The notes: generated by a model from the sequence alone, not told the origin. A DNA stretch of 8,214 nt from Phycisphaeraceae bacterium (GCA_003551485.1 PUMS01000185.1:1-8214), one strand, 5' to 3'; counted from the stretch's first letter, positions 1 through 7,459 are shown. Numbers and translations: made by a program.

Positions 1-387
1 CTTGCCGGGTGCGGGCGCCCGCCGCGATGCCGGGCCGCGGGCGAAGGCCGATCATAGCACGCCGGCGCCCTCTCCCGCCGAGGCCCTCTCGTGACAGCGC
101 CCCGCTCGCCCCACCCCGCTGCCGCAGCCGCCACGAAGTCAGCTGCGATGGAGCAAGGGCCCGGGGCTCACCGGCGCCCGCCGTTTCCGTCAGATCGTTC
201 CAAGGCCTTCATCGGCCTGAAAAGCCGGATTCATTCCGCCTGCGGTGAAGCGCCTGGAACGCCGCCGAACGGTGAGGGTAGTCCTGCGGGGGCACCGGCG
301 CCGGGCCGGGCCATCTGTTGGCGGGCCCGACTTCGGACCTTCGCAACGGCGCCTGGGTGGATGGAGGGCTGCGCCCTTCGACCCGCT
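1..387. other. Stretch without a convincing gene
   Basis: Open frames exist on both strands, but none has a recognisable protein pattern or a good ribosome binding site. A small stem lies at 203-218 (AGGCC/GGCCT, six-base loop) and another at 365-376 (AGGGC/GCCCT). On the minus strand TATGAT occurs at 51-56, matching a -10 box in five of six bases, with no clear -35. An ATG overlapping it, at 55, opens a frame that runs off the left edge, so a further minus-strand gene may begin here. I see no tRNA, rRNA, RNase P, tmRNA or SRP RNA pattern. Confidence 0.45.
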
Positions 388-409
388 GTGGCGGTGCGGT
401 GACCGCCAC
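388..409 (-). terminator. Terminator-like hairpin after the pyruvyltransferase gene
   Basis: GTGGCGGT (388-395) and ACCGCCAC (402-409) form a perfect 8-bp, mostly GC stem with a six-base loop. It starts 11 nt after the TAA stop, where a 3' hairpin is expected. The minus strand downstream lacks a T-run, so it is either a U-less terminator or a stabilising 3' structure. The position and perfect arms make it more likely than chance. Confidence 0.45.
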
Positions 410-420
410 GATCTTTGCTT

Positions 421-1296
421 TTACGCAAGTTCATCGAGCAGGCGCTCGCGGGTGCCCTCCAGCAGGGCCACAGCGCGGCGGCGGCATGTTTCGGCCTCGC
501 GGCGGGCGTCGGGGCTGAGGCAGTGGTCCAACGCGGCATCGAGCCGGGCGGGGGTGATGGCATCGGCGGTGAACGCCGTGGACCAGCCGAGTGTGCGGGT
601 CTGTTGAAGCAGCTTGGCGCCGCCGGCGATGGGGTCGATGGCCAGGGCGGGCACACCGTTCTTGAGGGCGAACACCGTCCCGTGCAGCCGCGTGGTGAGC
701 ACCGCATCCATGCGGGCGATGAGCGATTCGACCTGCGCCGCCGTGCGGAGGCCGGTGCTGTTGCGGTCCAGGCGGGTGTCGATGTTCACCGCGGCCACGT
801 CGCTGCGCTCGATCAGCGCGGCGATCGCCTCGTTGGCCTGCCGGTGCATGCCCCGCCGGCCGTATTCAGCCTGCGGATGCACCAGCACCACACCGACCAC
901 GGGCACGCTGCGCGGCGGAGCGAGGAAGACCAGGTCCGGACGGCTGTGGGCGGAGCTGTCGCGTTCCAGCAGCAGGTGGAAGGGGTTCCAGTTCTCGAGC
1001 GTGTCCAGCATCGACAGGTCGATGCCGACCAGGCGGCAGCCGGCGAAGCGCTCGAGCATCTCATCCACGGGCGGTCCGTTGCCGAAGGGGCCGCAGACGA
1101 AGACCAGGTGCGAGTAGTCCGCCGCGCGGCACTGCCGCCAGTCGATCCCATCGGCAAACGGCGCCGCCACGGCGACGTCGAAGGGCACGCCGCCGTCGCG
1201 CAGCCAGTCGCAGACCAGGTCGCGGGCGATGAGGTCGCCGGCGGTAGCGCCCATGTTCTGGAAGCTGAACCACCCGGCCACCAGGGCACGGCGCAT
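421..1296 (-). CDS. Polysaccharide pyruvyltransferase-family protein
   Basis: A 291-residue protein. ATG 1296 is chosen because AGGAG lies eight bases upstream; the frame opens at 1428, but the added residues are Pro/His-rich and look like translated leader. The N-terminus (ALVAGWFSFQNMGATAGDLIARDLVCDWL, residues 4-32) and the C-terminal TTRLHGTVFALKNGVPALAI (201-220), followed by GGAKLLQQ (225-232), match the polysaccharide pyruvyltransferase family (PF04230). The RLHG segment with His205 is its most conserved mark. Members transfer pyruvate from phosphoenolpyruvate to a sugar as a ketal; some relatives have other or unknown activities. It is somewhat short for the family but both ends are present, with no signal peptide or membrane helix. 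A ~450-nt gap separates it from the other glycan genes, so it may be transcribed separately. Its likely job is to decorate the same glycan before export (inference from position). Confidence 0.85.
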   Translation of the reverse strand: MRRALVAGWFSFQNMGATAGDLIARDLVCDWLRDGGVPFDVAVAAPFADGIDWRQCRAADYSHLVFVCGPFGNGPPVDEMLERFAGCRLVGIDLSMLDTLENWNPFHLLLERDSSAHSRPDLVFLAPPRSVPVVGVVLVHPQAEYGRRGMHRQANEAIAALIERSDVAAVNIDTRLDRNSTGLRTAAQVESLIARMDAVLTTRLHGTVFALKNGVPALAIDPIAGGAKLLQQTRTLGWSTAFTADAITPARLDAALDHCLSPDARREAETCRRRAVALLEGTRERLLDELA

Positions 1297-1304
1297 CACG
1301 AGCA

Positions 1305-1309
1305 CTCCT
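1305..1309 (-). promoter_or_regulatory. Ribosome binding site fixing the pyruvyltransferase start
   Basis: The minus strand reads AGGAG with eight bases to ATG 1296. This decides the start over the longer open frame beginning at 1428, which has no such site and an unlikely Pro/His-rich N-terminus. A GTG codon directly precedes the ATG in frame and cannot be excluded as an alternative. Confidence 0.6.
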
Positions 1310-1401
1310 GTGAATCGGCCCTGTCGCAACGGCGCAGCCTGCGCCGGCCGCGGCGGTGGCCTGAGGTGGTGTGGCGATGGGATGGGGAGGGGGAGTAACG
1401 C

Positions 1402-1560
1402 ATGAAGGTCATCCGCAGTTGCCGGCATTTGTCCGCCGCGCGGCCGGTGGCCATCGTTCAGATCGGTTGCGGCCGATTGTCAAAATCCTTCGCGGCCTCG
1501 AATCGCCGCCTTGATGGCGGCCGAATCATCCGATGCCTGCGCTCGCGCCAGCGGGGATGA
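1402..1560 (+). CDS. Doubtful 52-residue plus-strand ORF with a strong ribosome binding site
   Basis: ATG 1402 is preceded at six bases by GGGAG within a long purine run (GGGGAGGGGGAG), the best ribosome-binding context in this gap. The frame reads MKVIRSCRHLSAARPVAIVQIGCG and ends at TGA 1560. The product would be basic, with a short hydrophobic patch at PVAIVQIG, and belongs to no family I know. It opposes the leader of the pyruvyltransferase gene and overlaps its possible promoter. The G-rich run could equally be structural, and codon use is not distinctive. Confidence 0.17.
   Translation: MKVIRSCRHLSAARPVAIVQIGCGRLSKSFAASNRRLDGGRIIRCLRSRQRG
1455..1483 (-). promoter_or_regulatory. Possible promoter for the pyruvyltransferase gene
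   Basis: The minus strand has a perfect -35 hexamer TTGACA (1483-1478). At 17-bp spacing the -10 position reads TGAACG, a poor match. The spacer holds the dyad ATCGG-N6-CCGAT (1462-1477), which could be an operator. The long gap before the next gene makes a separate promoter plausible, and the leader would be ~150 nt. One perfect hexamer in 450 bp could be chance. Confidence 0.25.
1505..1521. other. Small hairpin GCCGCC-N5-GGCGGC
   Basis: A perfect 6-bp stem with a five-base loop, in the gap between the GT-B and pyruvyltransferase genes and ~20 bp upstream of the TTGACA box. No T-run follows in either direction. Together with the hairpin at 1584-1606 it may mark the end of the upstream transcript, though chance stems of this size are common in such GC-rich DNA. 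Confidence 0.25.
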
Positions 1561-1711
1561 TAATCGGCATGGTGCTGCCCCACGCCGCCCCCACGTGGGG
1601 CGGTGGACGCCGCATTCGGATGCACAGGCTTGCACCGTTGCGATCGGCGGCGGTGGGCAGCGCGCTCAGCGCCTGCTCCAGGTGCGGCAGCTCGGCAAGG
1701 GCGGTGGCCAT
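1526..1711 (-). CDS. Doubtful 61-residue small ORF downstream of the GT-B gene
   Basis: A short frame begins 39 nt after the GT-B stop. Its first ~25 residues (MATALAELPHLEQALSALPT...) would form an amphipathic leucine/alanine helix, and the codons there end mostly in G or C, as in the real genes. The second half is Pro/Gly-rich and runs through the hairpin at 1584-1606, which argues against coding. A G-run lies ~17 nt upstream of the ATG, too far for a normal ribosome binding site. It could be a small protein, a remnant of a decayed gene, or chance in GC-rich DNA. Confidence 0.18.
   Translation of the reverse strand: MATALAELPHLEQALSALPTAADRNGASLCIRMRRPPPHVGAAWGSTMPIIIPAGASAGIG
1584..1606. 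other. Strong GC-rich hairpin around CACGTG
   Basis: CCCCAC/GTGGGG is a perfect 12-bp palindrome. Skipping one bulged base extends pairing through the flanking CCGC/GCGG. It lies ~145 nt beyond the GT-B stop on the minus strand. No T-run follows on either strand, so it is not a classical terminator. It could slow polymerase, protect the 3' end of the three-gene message, or bind a regulator. Confidence 0.4.
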
Positions 1712-1750
1712 GGCGTGGATTCACTCAACCCCCGGTGCGTGGGCTCAGGC

Positions 1751-2965
1751 TCAGGGATGCGGCGAGCCGGTGGCCGGTTCGGATGCGAGGGCATGGTTCA
1801 ACAGGTCCCCGAGCACGCGGTCCGAGGCGAAGTACGTTTCAGCGATCTGCCGGGCGCTACGGGCATGGCGCTGCGGATCGCTGTACAGCGATTCGATGGC
1901 CGCGGCCGCCTCATCGGTGTTCGAGAAGGTCAACACCCCCTCACCGGTGGGGATGATGTGCGAAAAGCCCGTGTCCTGCACCACCGCGGGCACGCCCAGG
2001 GCCAGGTAGCAGGCCGTTCGCGTTGAGAACCAGCCGGTGCGTCCGGCGGCATAGGCCTGTTTGGCCACGCTCCATTCACCGAAGGAACGGGCCAGGTAGT
2101 CGCGATACACCCACGGGTCGCCCGAGACCTCCAGCGCCGGCTGCACCCGCCAGCCGTGCGAGGCCAGGCGCTTCACGGGCGCCGGCCCGCCCATGGCCAG
2201 TTCCAGGGGCAGCGGGCTGCATGCGGGCAGGTCGATCATCCGCAGGAACTCGACGCTCTTGCCCGCGTAGCGGACACCGTCGACGGTCGGCCCATCCTCT
2301 CGCGGCTCCCACGAGGCCACGGTCGTCAGCACCCGCCGGCGTGCATCCAGCGGCAGCGGGGTGAAGCAATCCAGCACCACCGGCTGGCGCGTCGGGTGCC
2401 AGGTCATCGGCCCCGGCGGCACGCGGCAATCGCCGCTACCCATGTTGAGGGCGAAGGTGAAGAACACATCGTGCTGCTGGAGCCGGGCCACGCGCGCGGT
2501 GGTTTCGGCATCGGCCGTGCCCGCCTCGACGTCGGGAAATGAAGCCTGCGTGTACATCGGATCGCTGTCGAGGAACACCAGCCGCCGCGCGGCCAGGTAC
2601 TCATCCCGCAGCCAGCACGAGGCCGAGATATGCAGCAGCATGTCCGCATCGCGGCAGAACTGGCACACCTGCTGCCAGCTCCGGCCGAAGCAGCGGCCGG
2701 TGGCATCGCGAAAGAACCAGCGCCCGGCCAGTGCCGGCTCCAGGCGCTGCAGGTGTTCGTTCAGATGGGCGGCATTGTCCGCGCCATCCTCGATGTAGGT
2801 GTGCTGCCTCGGGCTGTAGCACCACTGGCCGGTATCCTCGATGTAGAGCACCTCGTGGCCCAGGCGGTGCAGGCCCAGCACGTACTGGATGTAGTCCCAG
2901 AACACCCCGCCGAAGGGATAGGTTGCGGCCAGGCCGGTCACGGCGATGCGCAGGTTGGAGGGCAT
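1751..2965 (-). CDS. GT-B-like glycosyltransferase, exact activity unknown
   Basis: A 404-residue protein. The N-terminus (LRIAVTGLAATYPFGGVF, then LGLHRLGHEVLYIEDTG to residue 46) has the glycine-rich first strand and loop of a GT-B Rossmann domain. The C-terminal half carries GWFSTRTACYLALGVPAVVQDTGF (311-334), IPTGEGVLTF (338-347) and DEAAAAIESL (351-360). That is the usual arrangement of a GT4/GT1-like donor-binding domain, in which the first segment plus a later acidic residue contact the nucleotide sugar. There is no signal peptide or membrane helix, so it is probably cytoplasmic or peripheral at the membrane. It starts 26 nt after the ABC exporter stop, which supports co-transcription; the ribosome binding site is weak, as expected for a downstream operon gene. 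A second in-frame TGA follows the stop after one codon. I recognise the fold and the conserved segments but not the sugar or acceptor. Confidence 0.82.
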   Translation of the reverse strand: MPSNLRIAVTGLAATYPFGGVFWDYIQYVLGLHRLGHEVLYIEDTGQWCYSPRQHTYIEDGADNAAHLNEHLQRLEPALAGRWFFRDATGRCFGRSWQQVCQFCRDADMLLHISASCWLRDEYLAARRLVFLDSDPMYTQASFPDVEAGTADAETTARVARLQQHDVFFTFALNMGSGDCRVPPGPMTWHPTRQPVVLDCFTPLPLDARRRVLTTVASWEPREDGPTVDGVRYAGKSVEFLRMIDLPACSPLPLELAMGGPAPVKRLASHGWRVQPALEVSGDPWVYRDYLARSFGEWSVAKQAYAAGRTGWFSTRTACYLALGVPAVVQDTGFSHIIPTGEGVLTFSNTDEAAAAIESLYSDPQRHARSARQIAETYFASDRVLGDLLNHALASEPATGSPHP

Positions 2966-2991
2966 GGTGTCGAGTCCGTGCGGTGGGAGAA

Positions 2992-4800
2992 TCAGGTCGC
3001 GGCGGGAACCGGCGATGGCCGCGGCTGCGCGCGTTCGGCCAGGATGCGGTCCACGTCCGTGCCGGTCTCGATGAGCCGGCCGCCATCGAGCACCAGCAGC
3101 AGGTCGCAGCGCCGCAACGTCGAGAGGCGGTGGGCGATCATGAAGCAGGTGCGGTCCTTCATCAGGCGCTGCATGGCCTGGATGATGATCGTTTCGGTCC
3201 GCACGTCCACCGCGCTGGTGGGCTCATCGAGGATGAGAATGGGTGCGTCCTTGAGAAACGCCCGCGCCAGCGACACCCGCTGGCGCTCACCGCCCGACAG
3301 CTCCATACCGCGCTCGCCGACGATGGTGTCGTAGCCGTCGGGCAGTTGCTCGATGAAGTCGTGGGCCCCGGCGGCCTGCGCGGCGGCGATGATGTCACCC
3401 ATCGTGGCCTCGGGCCGCGCATAGGCGATGTTCTCGGCGATGCTGGTGGCAAACAGCAGCGGGTCCTGGAGCACGATCGCGTACTGTCGGCGCAGGTCAT
3501 CGAGGCGGTAGTCGCGCAGGTCCACGCCATCGAGCAGGATGCGGCCGGCCGCCGGGTCGTAGAAGCGGGTCAGCAGGTTCGCCAGCGTGCTCTTGCCCGC
3601 GCCGGTGTGGCCGAGGATGCCCACCGCCGTGCCCGGCTCGATGTCGAAGCTGACCTCGCTGAGCACCCGCTGCCCGGTCCGGTATTCGAAGCCGACGCTT
3701 TCGAATCGCACACTGCCTGCGGCCGTTTTCAGCGGGCGGGCATCGGGTTTCTCGGCCACGTCGGGGCTTGCATCCAGCAGCGTCAGCACCCGCTCAGCGC
3801 TGGCCATGCTGCCCTGGAGCGTGCCCACCTTCTGGCTGATGGTCTGAAGCGGCCCGTAGAGCTGGGCCAGGTAGGCCCAGATCATCAGCAGTTCACCGAG
3901 CGTGATGATCTCGAGCTGCACGTGGCGGATGCCGATGAACAGCGTTGCGGCCATGCCCACGGCCACGGTCATGCCCACGGCCAGCTCGAAGAAGCCCTGG
4001 CTGCCCGCCACGCGCATCTCGCCGCGCACGCCGTGCGAGGCACGGTCGAGGAATCGCTCGTGCTCGCGGTCCTCACCGTTGAAGGCCTTGACCACGCGAA
4101 GCGCGCCCATCGTTTCCTGCACCACGCCCATCGCCTGGCTGTGCAGCTTCTTGGTATCGCGCCACTGGCGGCGCAGCCGCTTGCCCCAGGTTCGCGTCAT
4201 GACCACCAGTACCGGGGCAATGGCCAGGGCCACCAGGGCCATGTGCCAGTCCAGGACGGCGATGACGCAGATCATGGCCAGTACCATGACGCCGGCGTTG
4301 ATGAAGGGAATCACCCCCTCGACCGCGATCCACTGGATCGCCGGCGCATCGTACTGGATGCGGTAGGTGGCATCGGTGCTGCCGCGACGGTCGTGGTGGC
4401 TCAGTGACAGCCGCTGCACGTGGCGGAACAGCCGCGACCGCAGCGACAACGTCAGCCGCTGGCCCGTGTAGCTGTGCAGCAGCCAGTGGCCGAGCTGGCT
4501 GAAGTGCCACAGCAGGTAGGCCAGCACCAGCAGCAGCGCGGCGAACAGCAGCAGCGCCCCTTCACCGGATTGAAACACCGCCGGCACCACCGGCTGAAGG
4601 AAACCGGGCAGCGGCTCATCGCCCACCACGCTGTCGACCCCGATCTTCAGCGGCACCGGCATCAGCAGCTTCAGCGGCGTGCTCAGCAGGCCCAGGGCGA
4701 ACAGCGCAGCGATATGACCCCAGTACGGCCGCGCATGTTGCAGCAGCCGCCGGTAGATGGTCCATGCGCTGTATCGGGCTGTGGTGTCGGTCGCGTTCAT
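2992..4800 (-). CDS. MsbA-type ABC exporter half-transporter (membrane + ATPase)
   Basis: A 602-residue protein with the usual length and order of an ABCB half-transporter. Membrane helices lie near 29-49, 82-104, 165-183, 185-203, 270-291 and 298-318. The ATPase follows: Walker A GHTGAGKST (397-405), Q-loop Gln445, signature LSGGERQR (501-508), Walker B ILILDEPT (521-528) with catalytic Glu526, and switch His557. All key residues are present, so it should be active as a homodimer in the inner membrane. Family members flip lipids, lipid-linked glycans or peptides; between glycosyltransferase genes, a glycan or glycolipid is the likely cargo (inference). ATG 4800 lies 40 nt after the GH-GT2 stop and gives a typical N-terminus, but its ribosome binding site is weak. 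ATG 4848 is an alternative: it adds 16 basic residues and overlaps the upstream stop by 8 nt, which would allow translational coupling. Confidence 0.93.
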   Translation of the reverse strand: MNATDTTARYSAWTIYRRLLQHARPYWGHIAALFALGLLSTPLKLLMPVPLKIGVDSVVGDEPLPGFLQPVVPAVFQSGEGALLLFAALLLVLAYLLWHFSQLGHWLLHSYTGQRLTLSLRSRLFRHVQRLSLSHHDRRGSTDATYRIQYDAPAIQWIAVEGVIPFINAGVMVLAMICVIAVLDWHMALVALAIAPVLVVMTRTWGKRLRRQWRDTKKLHSQAMGVVQETMGALRVVKAFNGEDREHERFLDRASHGVRGEMRVAGSQGFFELAVGMTVAVGMAATLFIGIRHVQLEIITLGELLMIWAYLAQLYGPLQTISQKVGTLQGSMASAERVLTLLDASPDVAEKPDARPLKTAAGSVRFESVGFEYRTGQRVLSEVSFDIEPGTAVGILGHTGAGKSTLANLLTRFYDPAAGRILLDGVDLRDYRLDDLRRQYAIVLQDPLLFATSIAENIAYARPEATMGDIIAAAQAAGAHDFIEQLPDGYDTIVGERGMELSGGERQRVSLARAFLKDAPILILDEPTSAVDVRTETIIIQAMQRLMKDRTCFMIAHRLSTLRRCDLLLVLDGGRLIETGTDVDRILAERAQPRPSPVPAAT

Positions 4801-4840
4801 ATCCGTAATCGTCCCGGCGCGGCGGTGGCGCCGGCTCGCA

Positions 4841-7459
4841 TCAGCCATCGCCATTGCCACCGCCACGCTCGGCCCCGCCCCCAGCGTCAACTTCGCCCTC
4901 GCCCCCGCTCTCACCGGCCAACTCGGATTCGACCGCATCGAGGTACGCGGCCATCGCCACGCCGGCATCGGTGGCCATGCGTGCGGCCAGCAGCACCACG
5001 AGGATCGTCAGCATCACCACGGCCATCGTCGAGGCCATGGCGAAGGCCACCGCGCCCATCGCCGCGCCCAGGCCGACCGCGCCCAGGGCCAGGCGGCTGA
5101 GCACGGGCCGGCAGCGCAGGCGGATCAGTTGCCGCCCGGCGCCGTGTTCTTCGATGACCATGGCCGCCCGGATGCTGGCGGTCAACCCGGCGCGGACCTC
5201 GAGGTCCCAGCGGTCGAACGCCCCGCCTCGCGTGGGCTTGGCCCCGACGCGGTGCAGGGCCTCTTCCATGCGCTCGAGCCGCTGCTCGGGCGATTGCCAC
5301 TGCTCGGACCAGATCGTGTGGTTGCGTGGCCAGGGCCAGGCCAGTGCGTGGCGCGACTTTGGCCGCCGCCAGGGCGTGAGCCCATCGCTGAGCCGCCCGC
5401 GCAGCCGTGCGATCGGCTGAAGCACGTGCAGGCAGCCGATCAGCAGTCGCTGTCGAAGACGCTGGCGCCATGAAAGCTCGCGCGGCAGGGCGGCGGCGTG
5501 GGCGCTGCGCATCGCCTGTACCAGCGGTGGGCCCGCCGCCAGCATCAGCAGCGGCAATGCGACCAGCAGCGGCTGCCAGATCAGCCCCGGCACCGCCAGC
5601 ATCAGGACAAGGGCCACCAGCAGATACCACTCGGGCATCAGCGGAATCGACTGCAGCAAGCCGGTGGGGCTGGGGTAGACCGACTGGAACGGGTTGGCCC
5701 CCCACACCCCGTGATACACCCGCCAGCGCCGGCCCAGCAACGGCTGCATCAACCCGTCGCCGTAGACCCGGCCGCCCCAGCAGACGTGGCCCAGCCAGTT
5801 GTACTTTCGCGGCCATTTTCGTTCGAGCATGGCCTCAGCGCGGCCGTAGTTGTGCTGTTGTCGAAGGTAATTGCGCACCGAGTCGCGGCGGTGATGCCAC
5901 ACCAGTGCCGCCGGGTGGAAACCGATCACCCCGCCGCGCTCCTGAAGCCGCCAGCACACGTCCACATCATCGCCTGCGATGCGGAACTGCTCGTCGAAGC
6001 CGCCGATGGCCTCCAGGGCCGACTTGCGGATGGACATGTTGCAGCCGGGGATGTGTTCGGCCACGCGATCGCTCAGCAGTACGTGGTTGGGCCCGCCGGG
6101 GCTGTGGGCCACGCACTGGGCGGTGGGTGGATCATCCGCGGGCACGAGGTTGGGCCCGCCCACGGCCACCACCTCCTGCGTGCGGTAGGTCCAGGCCAGG
6201 TACTTCAGCCACTGAGGATCGGCAAAGGCATCATCGTCGATGTAGGCCAGTATCTCACCCTGCGCTGCGCGCATGCCGATGTTGCGCGCCCGGCTCAGGC
6301 CACCGTTGTCCACCTCGATGAGGCGCACCTCGTGCTGCCGGGCGATCGTGCGGCTGGCATCGGCCGAGCCGTCGATGACCACCACCACCTCGTAGCAGGG
6401 ATAGTCCAGCCGTCCCAGGTGCGCCAGCGTCTGGCCGAGCGTGGCAGCGCCGTTGTAGCTGCACACGATGACCGAGATCATCGGCCAGCGCTCATCCTCG
6501 GCAAAGGGCACCGCATCGAAGGCCTGCGACACCGCCGCGAGCGCCGGCTTGGCCGAGCGGTCGCGGCGGGTGAGGCCGAAGTCCCAGTCGTCAATGTCGA
6601 AGCCGCCGCGATGCCACTGGTCGGTCCAGGCGAACACGAACAGCCCGGCGCAACCGCAGGCGAAGCTCTCGGCGATCTGCCAGCTCAACGTCCGGGCCTG
6701 CTCCTGCTCACCGTTTCGCAGGCTGTCCAGGCCGACCTCGCCCATCACCAGCGGCCGGCCATCGGCCAGGTTTGCCAGCCGCGCCAGATAGCTGCCCAGC
6801 GTGGCGCGGTCTTCCAGGTAGACGTTGAAACAGAGAAAGTCGAGGAAACCGAGCTGAAGATACTCGGTGGTGGGATAGTTGACGTAGGTGACCAGGGCCT
6901 CGGGGTCTTCGGCCCTGGCGATCCGATACAGGCGATAGAGGAAGCGCTCGATGCGCTCGCGGCCGTACCAGCGGACGATCGGCGCGGGAATCTCGTTGCC
7001 CACGGCGAAGGCCAGGATCGCGGGATGCCCCGCCACCGCGCGCACGCCCTGTCGCACGCGCTGCTCGATGCCCCGGCGCTGCGCTGCGCCATCCAGGAAC
7101 GTGATGTGCTGCTCCCACGGCAGCCCCACCATCACCCGCAGGCCGTGGCGCGCCGCCAGGTCCAGCAGCCACCGCGGCGGGACGGTGTAGGTGCGGACGG
7201 CGTTGATGCCCCCTTCCGCCATCGCCGCGAAGTCTTCCTCCACCTGTCCCGGCGAGCCGTATTCGCATTCCTGCTCATCGGGTCGGAAAGGGCCGTAGGT
7301 CACGCCCCGAAGGTAAAGCTTGCCGCCATCGGCGTGGAGAAAGGGGCCTTCGACCCGCGGCCGGCTCATCGTCCGCCACTTGCGCTCCACGGGGGTGCTG
7401 ACTTGTTCGGGACGTTCGGTCACCGGGGGCGCAGGCGGCGCCGTGGTTTGCGACAACAT
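4841..7459 (-). CDS. Glycosidase-like TIM barrel fused to membrane GT2 glycosyltransferase
   Basis: The product has 872 residues. ATG 7459 is chosen because GGAG lies nine bases upstream; the frame opens earlier, at 7603, but that extension is Cys/Arg-rich and unlike a protein start. Residues ~37-318 look like a clan GH-A (GH2/GH5-type) TIM barrel: RGVTYGPF, INAVRTYT, an acid/base pair Asn155-Glu156 in VGNE, a likely nucleophile Glu241 in MGEVGLDS, and FAWTDQWH near 276-283. Residues ~327-540 are a GT2 domain: ISVIVCSYNG, VVVIDGSADAS, GGLSRARN, the metal-binding YIDDD (406-410), and GGFDEQF...GDDVDVCWRL (486-505). Hydrophobic pairs follow at ~611-648 and ~790-828, separated by a basic segment, and then an acidic Gly-rich tail. 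There is no N-terminal signal, so both catalytic domains should be cytoplasmic. As first gene of the operon it probably elongates the glycan, with the GH domain trimming or transferring; the sugars involved are unknown. Confidence 0.9.
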   Translation of the reverse strand: MLSQTTAPPAPPVTERPEQVSTPVERKWRTMSRPRVEGPFLHADGGKLYLRGVTYGPFRPDEQECEYGSPGQVEEDFAAMAEGGINAVRTYTVPPRWLLDLAARHGLRVMVGLPWEQHITFLDGAAQRRGIEQRVRQGVRAVAGHPAILAFAVGNEIPAPIVRWYGRERIERFLYRLYRIARAEDPEALVTYVNYPTTEYLQLGFLDFLCFNVYLEDRATLGSYLARLANLADGRPLVMGEVGLDSLRNGEQEQARTLSWQIAESFACGCAGLFVFAWTDQWHRGGFDIDDWDFGLTRRDRSAKPALAAVSQAFDAVPFAEDERWPMISVIVCSYNGAATLGQTLAHLGRLDYPCYEVVVVIDGSADASRTIARQHEVRLIEVDNGGLSRARNIGMRAAQGEILAYIDDDAFADPQWLKYLAWTYRTQEVVAVGGPNLVPADDPPTAQCVAHSPGGPNHVLLSDRVAEHIPGCNMSIRKSALEAIGGFDEQFRIAGDDVDVCWRLQERGGVIGFHPAALVWHHRRDSVRNYLRQQHNYGRAEAMLERKWPRKYNWLGHVCWGGRVYGDGLMQPLLGRRWRVYHGVWGANPFQSVYPSPTGLLQSIPLMPEWYLLVALVLMLAVPGLIWQPLLVALPLLMLAAGPPLVQAMRSAHAAALPRELSWRQRLRQRLLIGCLHVLQPIARLRGRLSDGLTPWRRPKSRHALAWPWPRNHTIWSEQWQSPEQRLERMEEALHRVGAKPTRGGAFDRWDLEVRAGLTASIRAAMVIEEHGAGRQLIRLRCRPVLSRLALGAVGLGAAMGAVAFAMASTMAVVMLTILVVLLAARMATDAGVAMAAYLDAVESELAGESGGEGEVDAGGGAERGGGNGDG

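Noticed and set aside
181..420. Many short stems suggesting a structured RNA such as RNase P or SRP RNA
   Set aside because: The conserved core sequences of RNase P, SRP, tmRNA and 6S RNA are not present. Stems of this size are expected in GC-rich DNA.
2539..4407. Open plus-strand frame of 622 codons opposite the ABC exporter and GT-B genes
   Set aside because: Same cause: a low-stop shadow frame. It crosses two real genes and the gap between them, and has no domain pattern.
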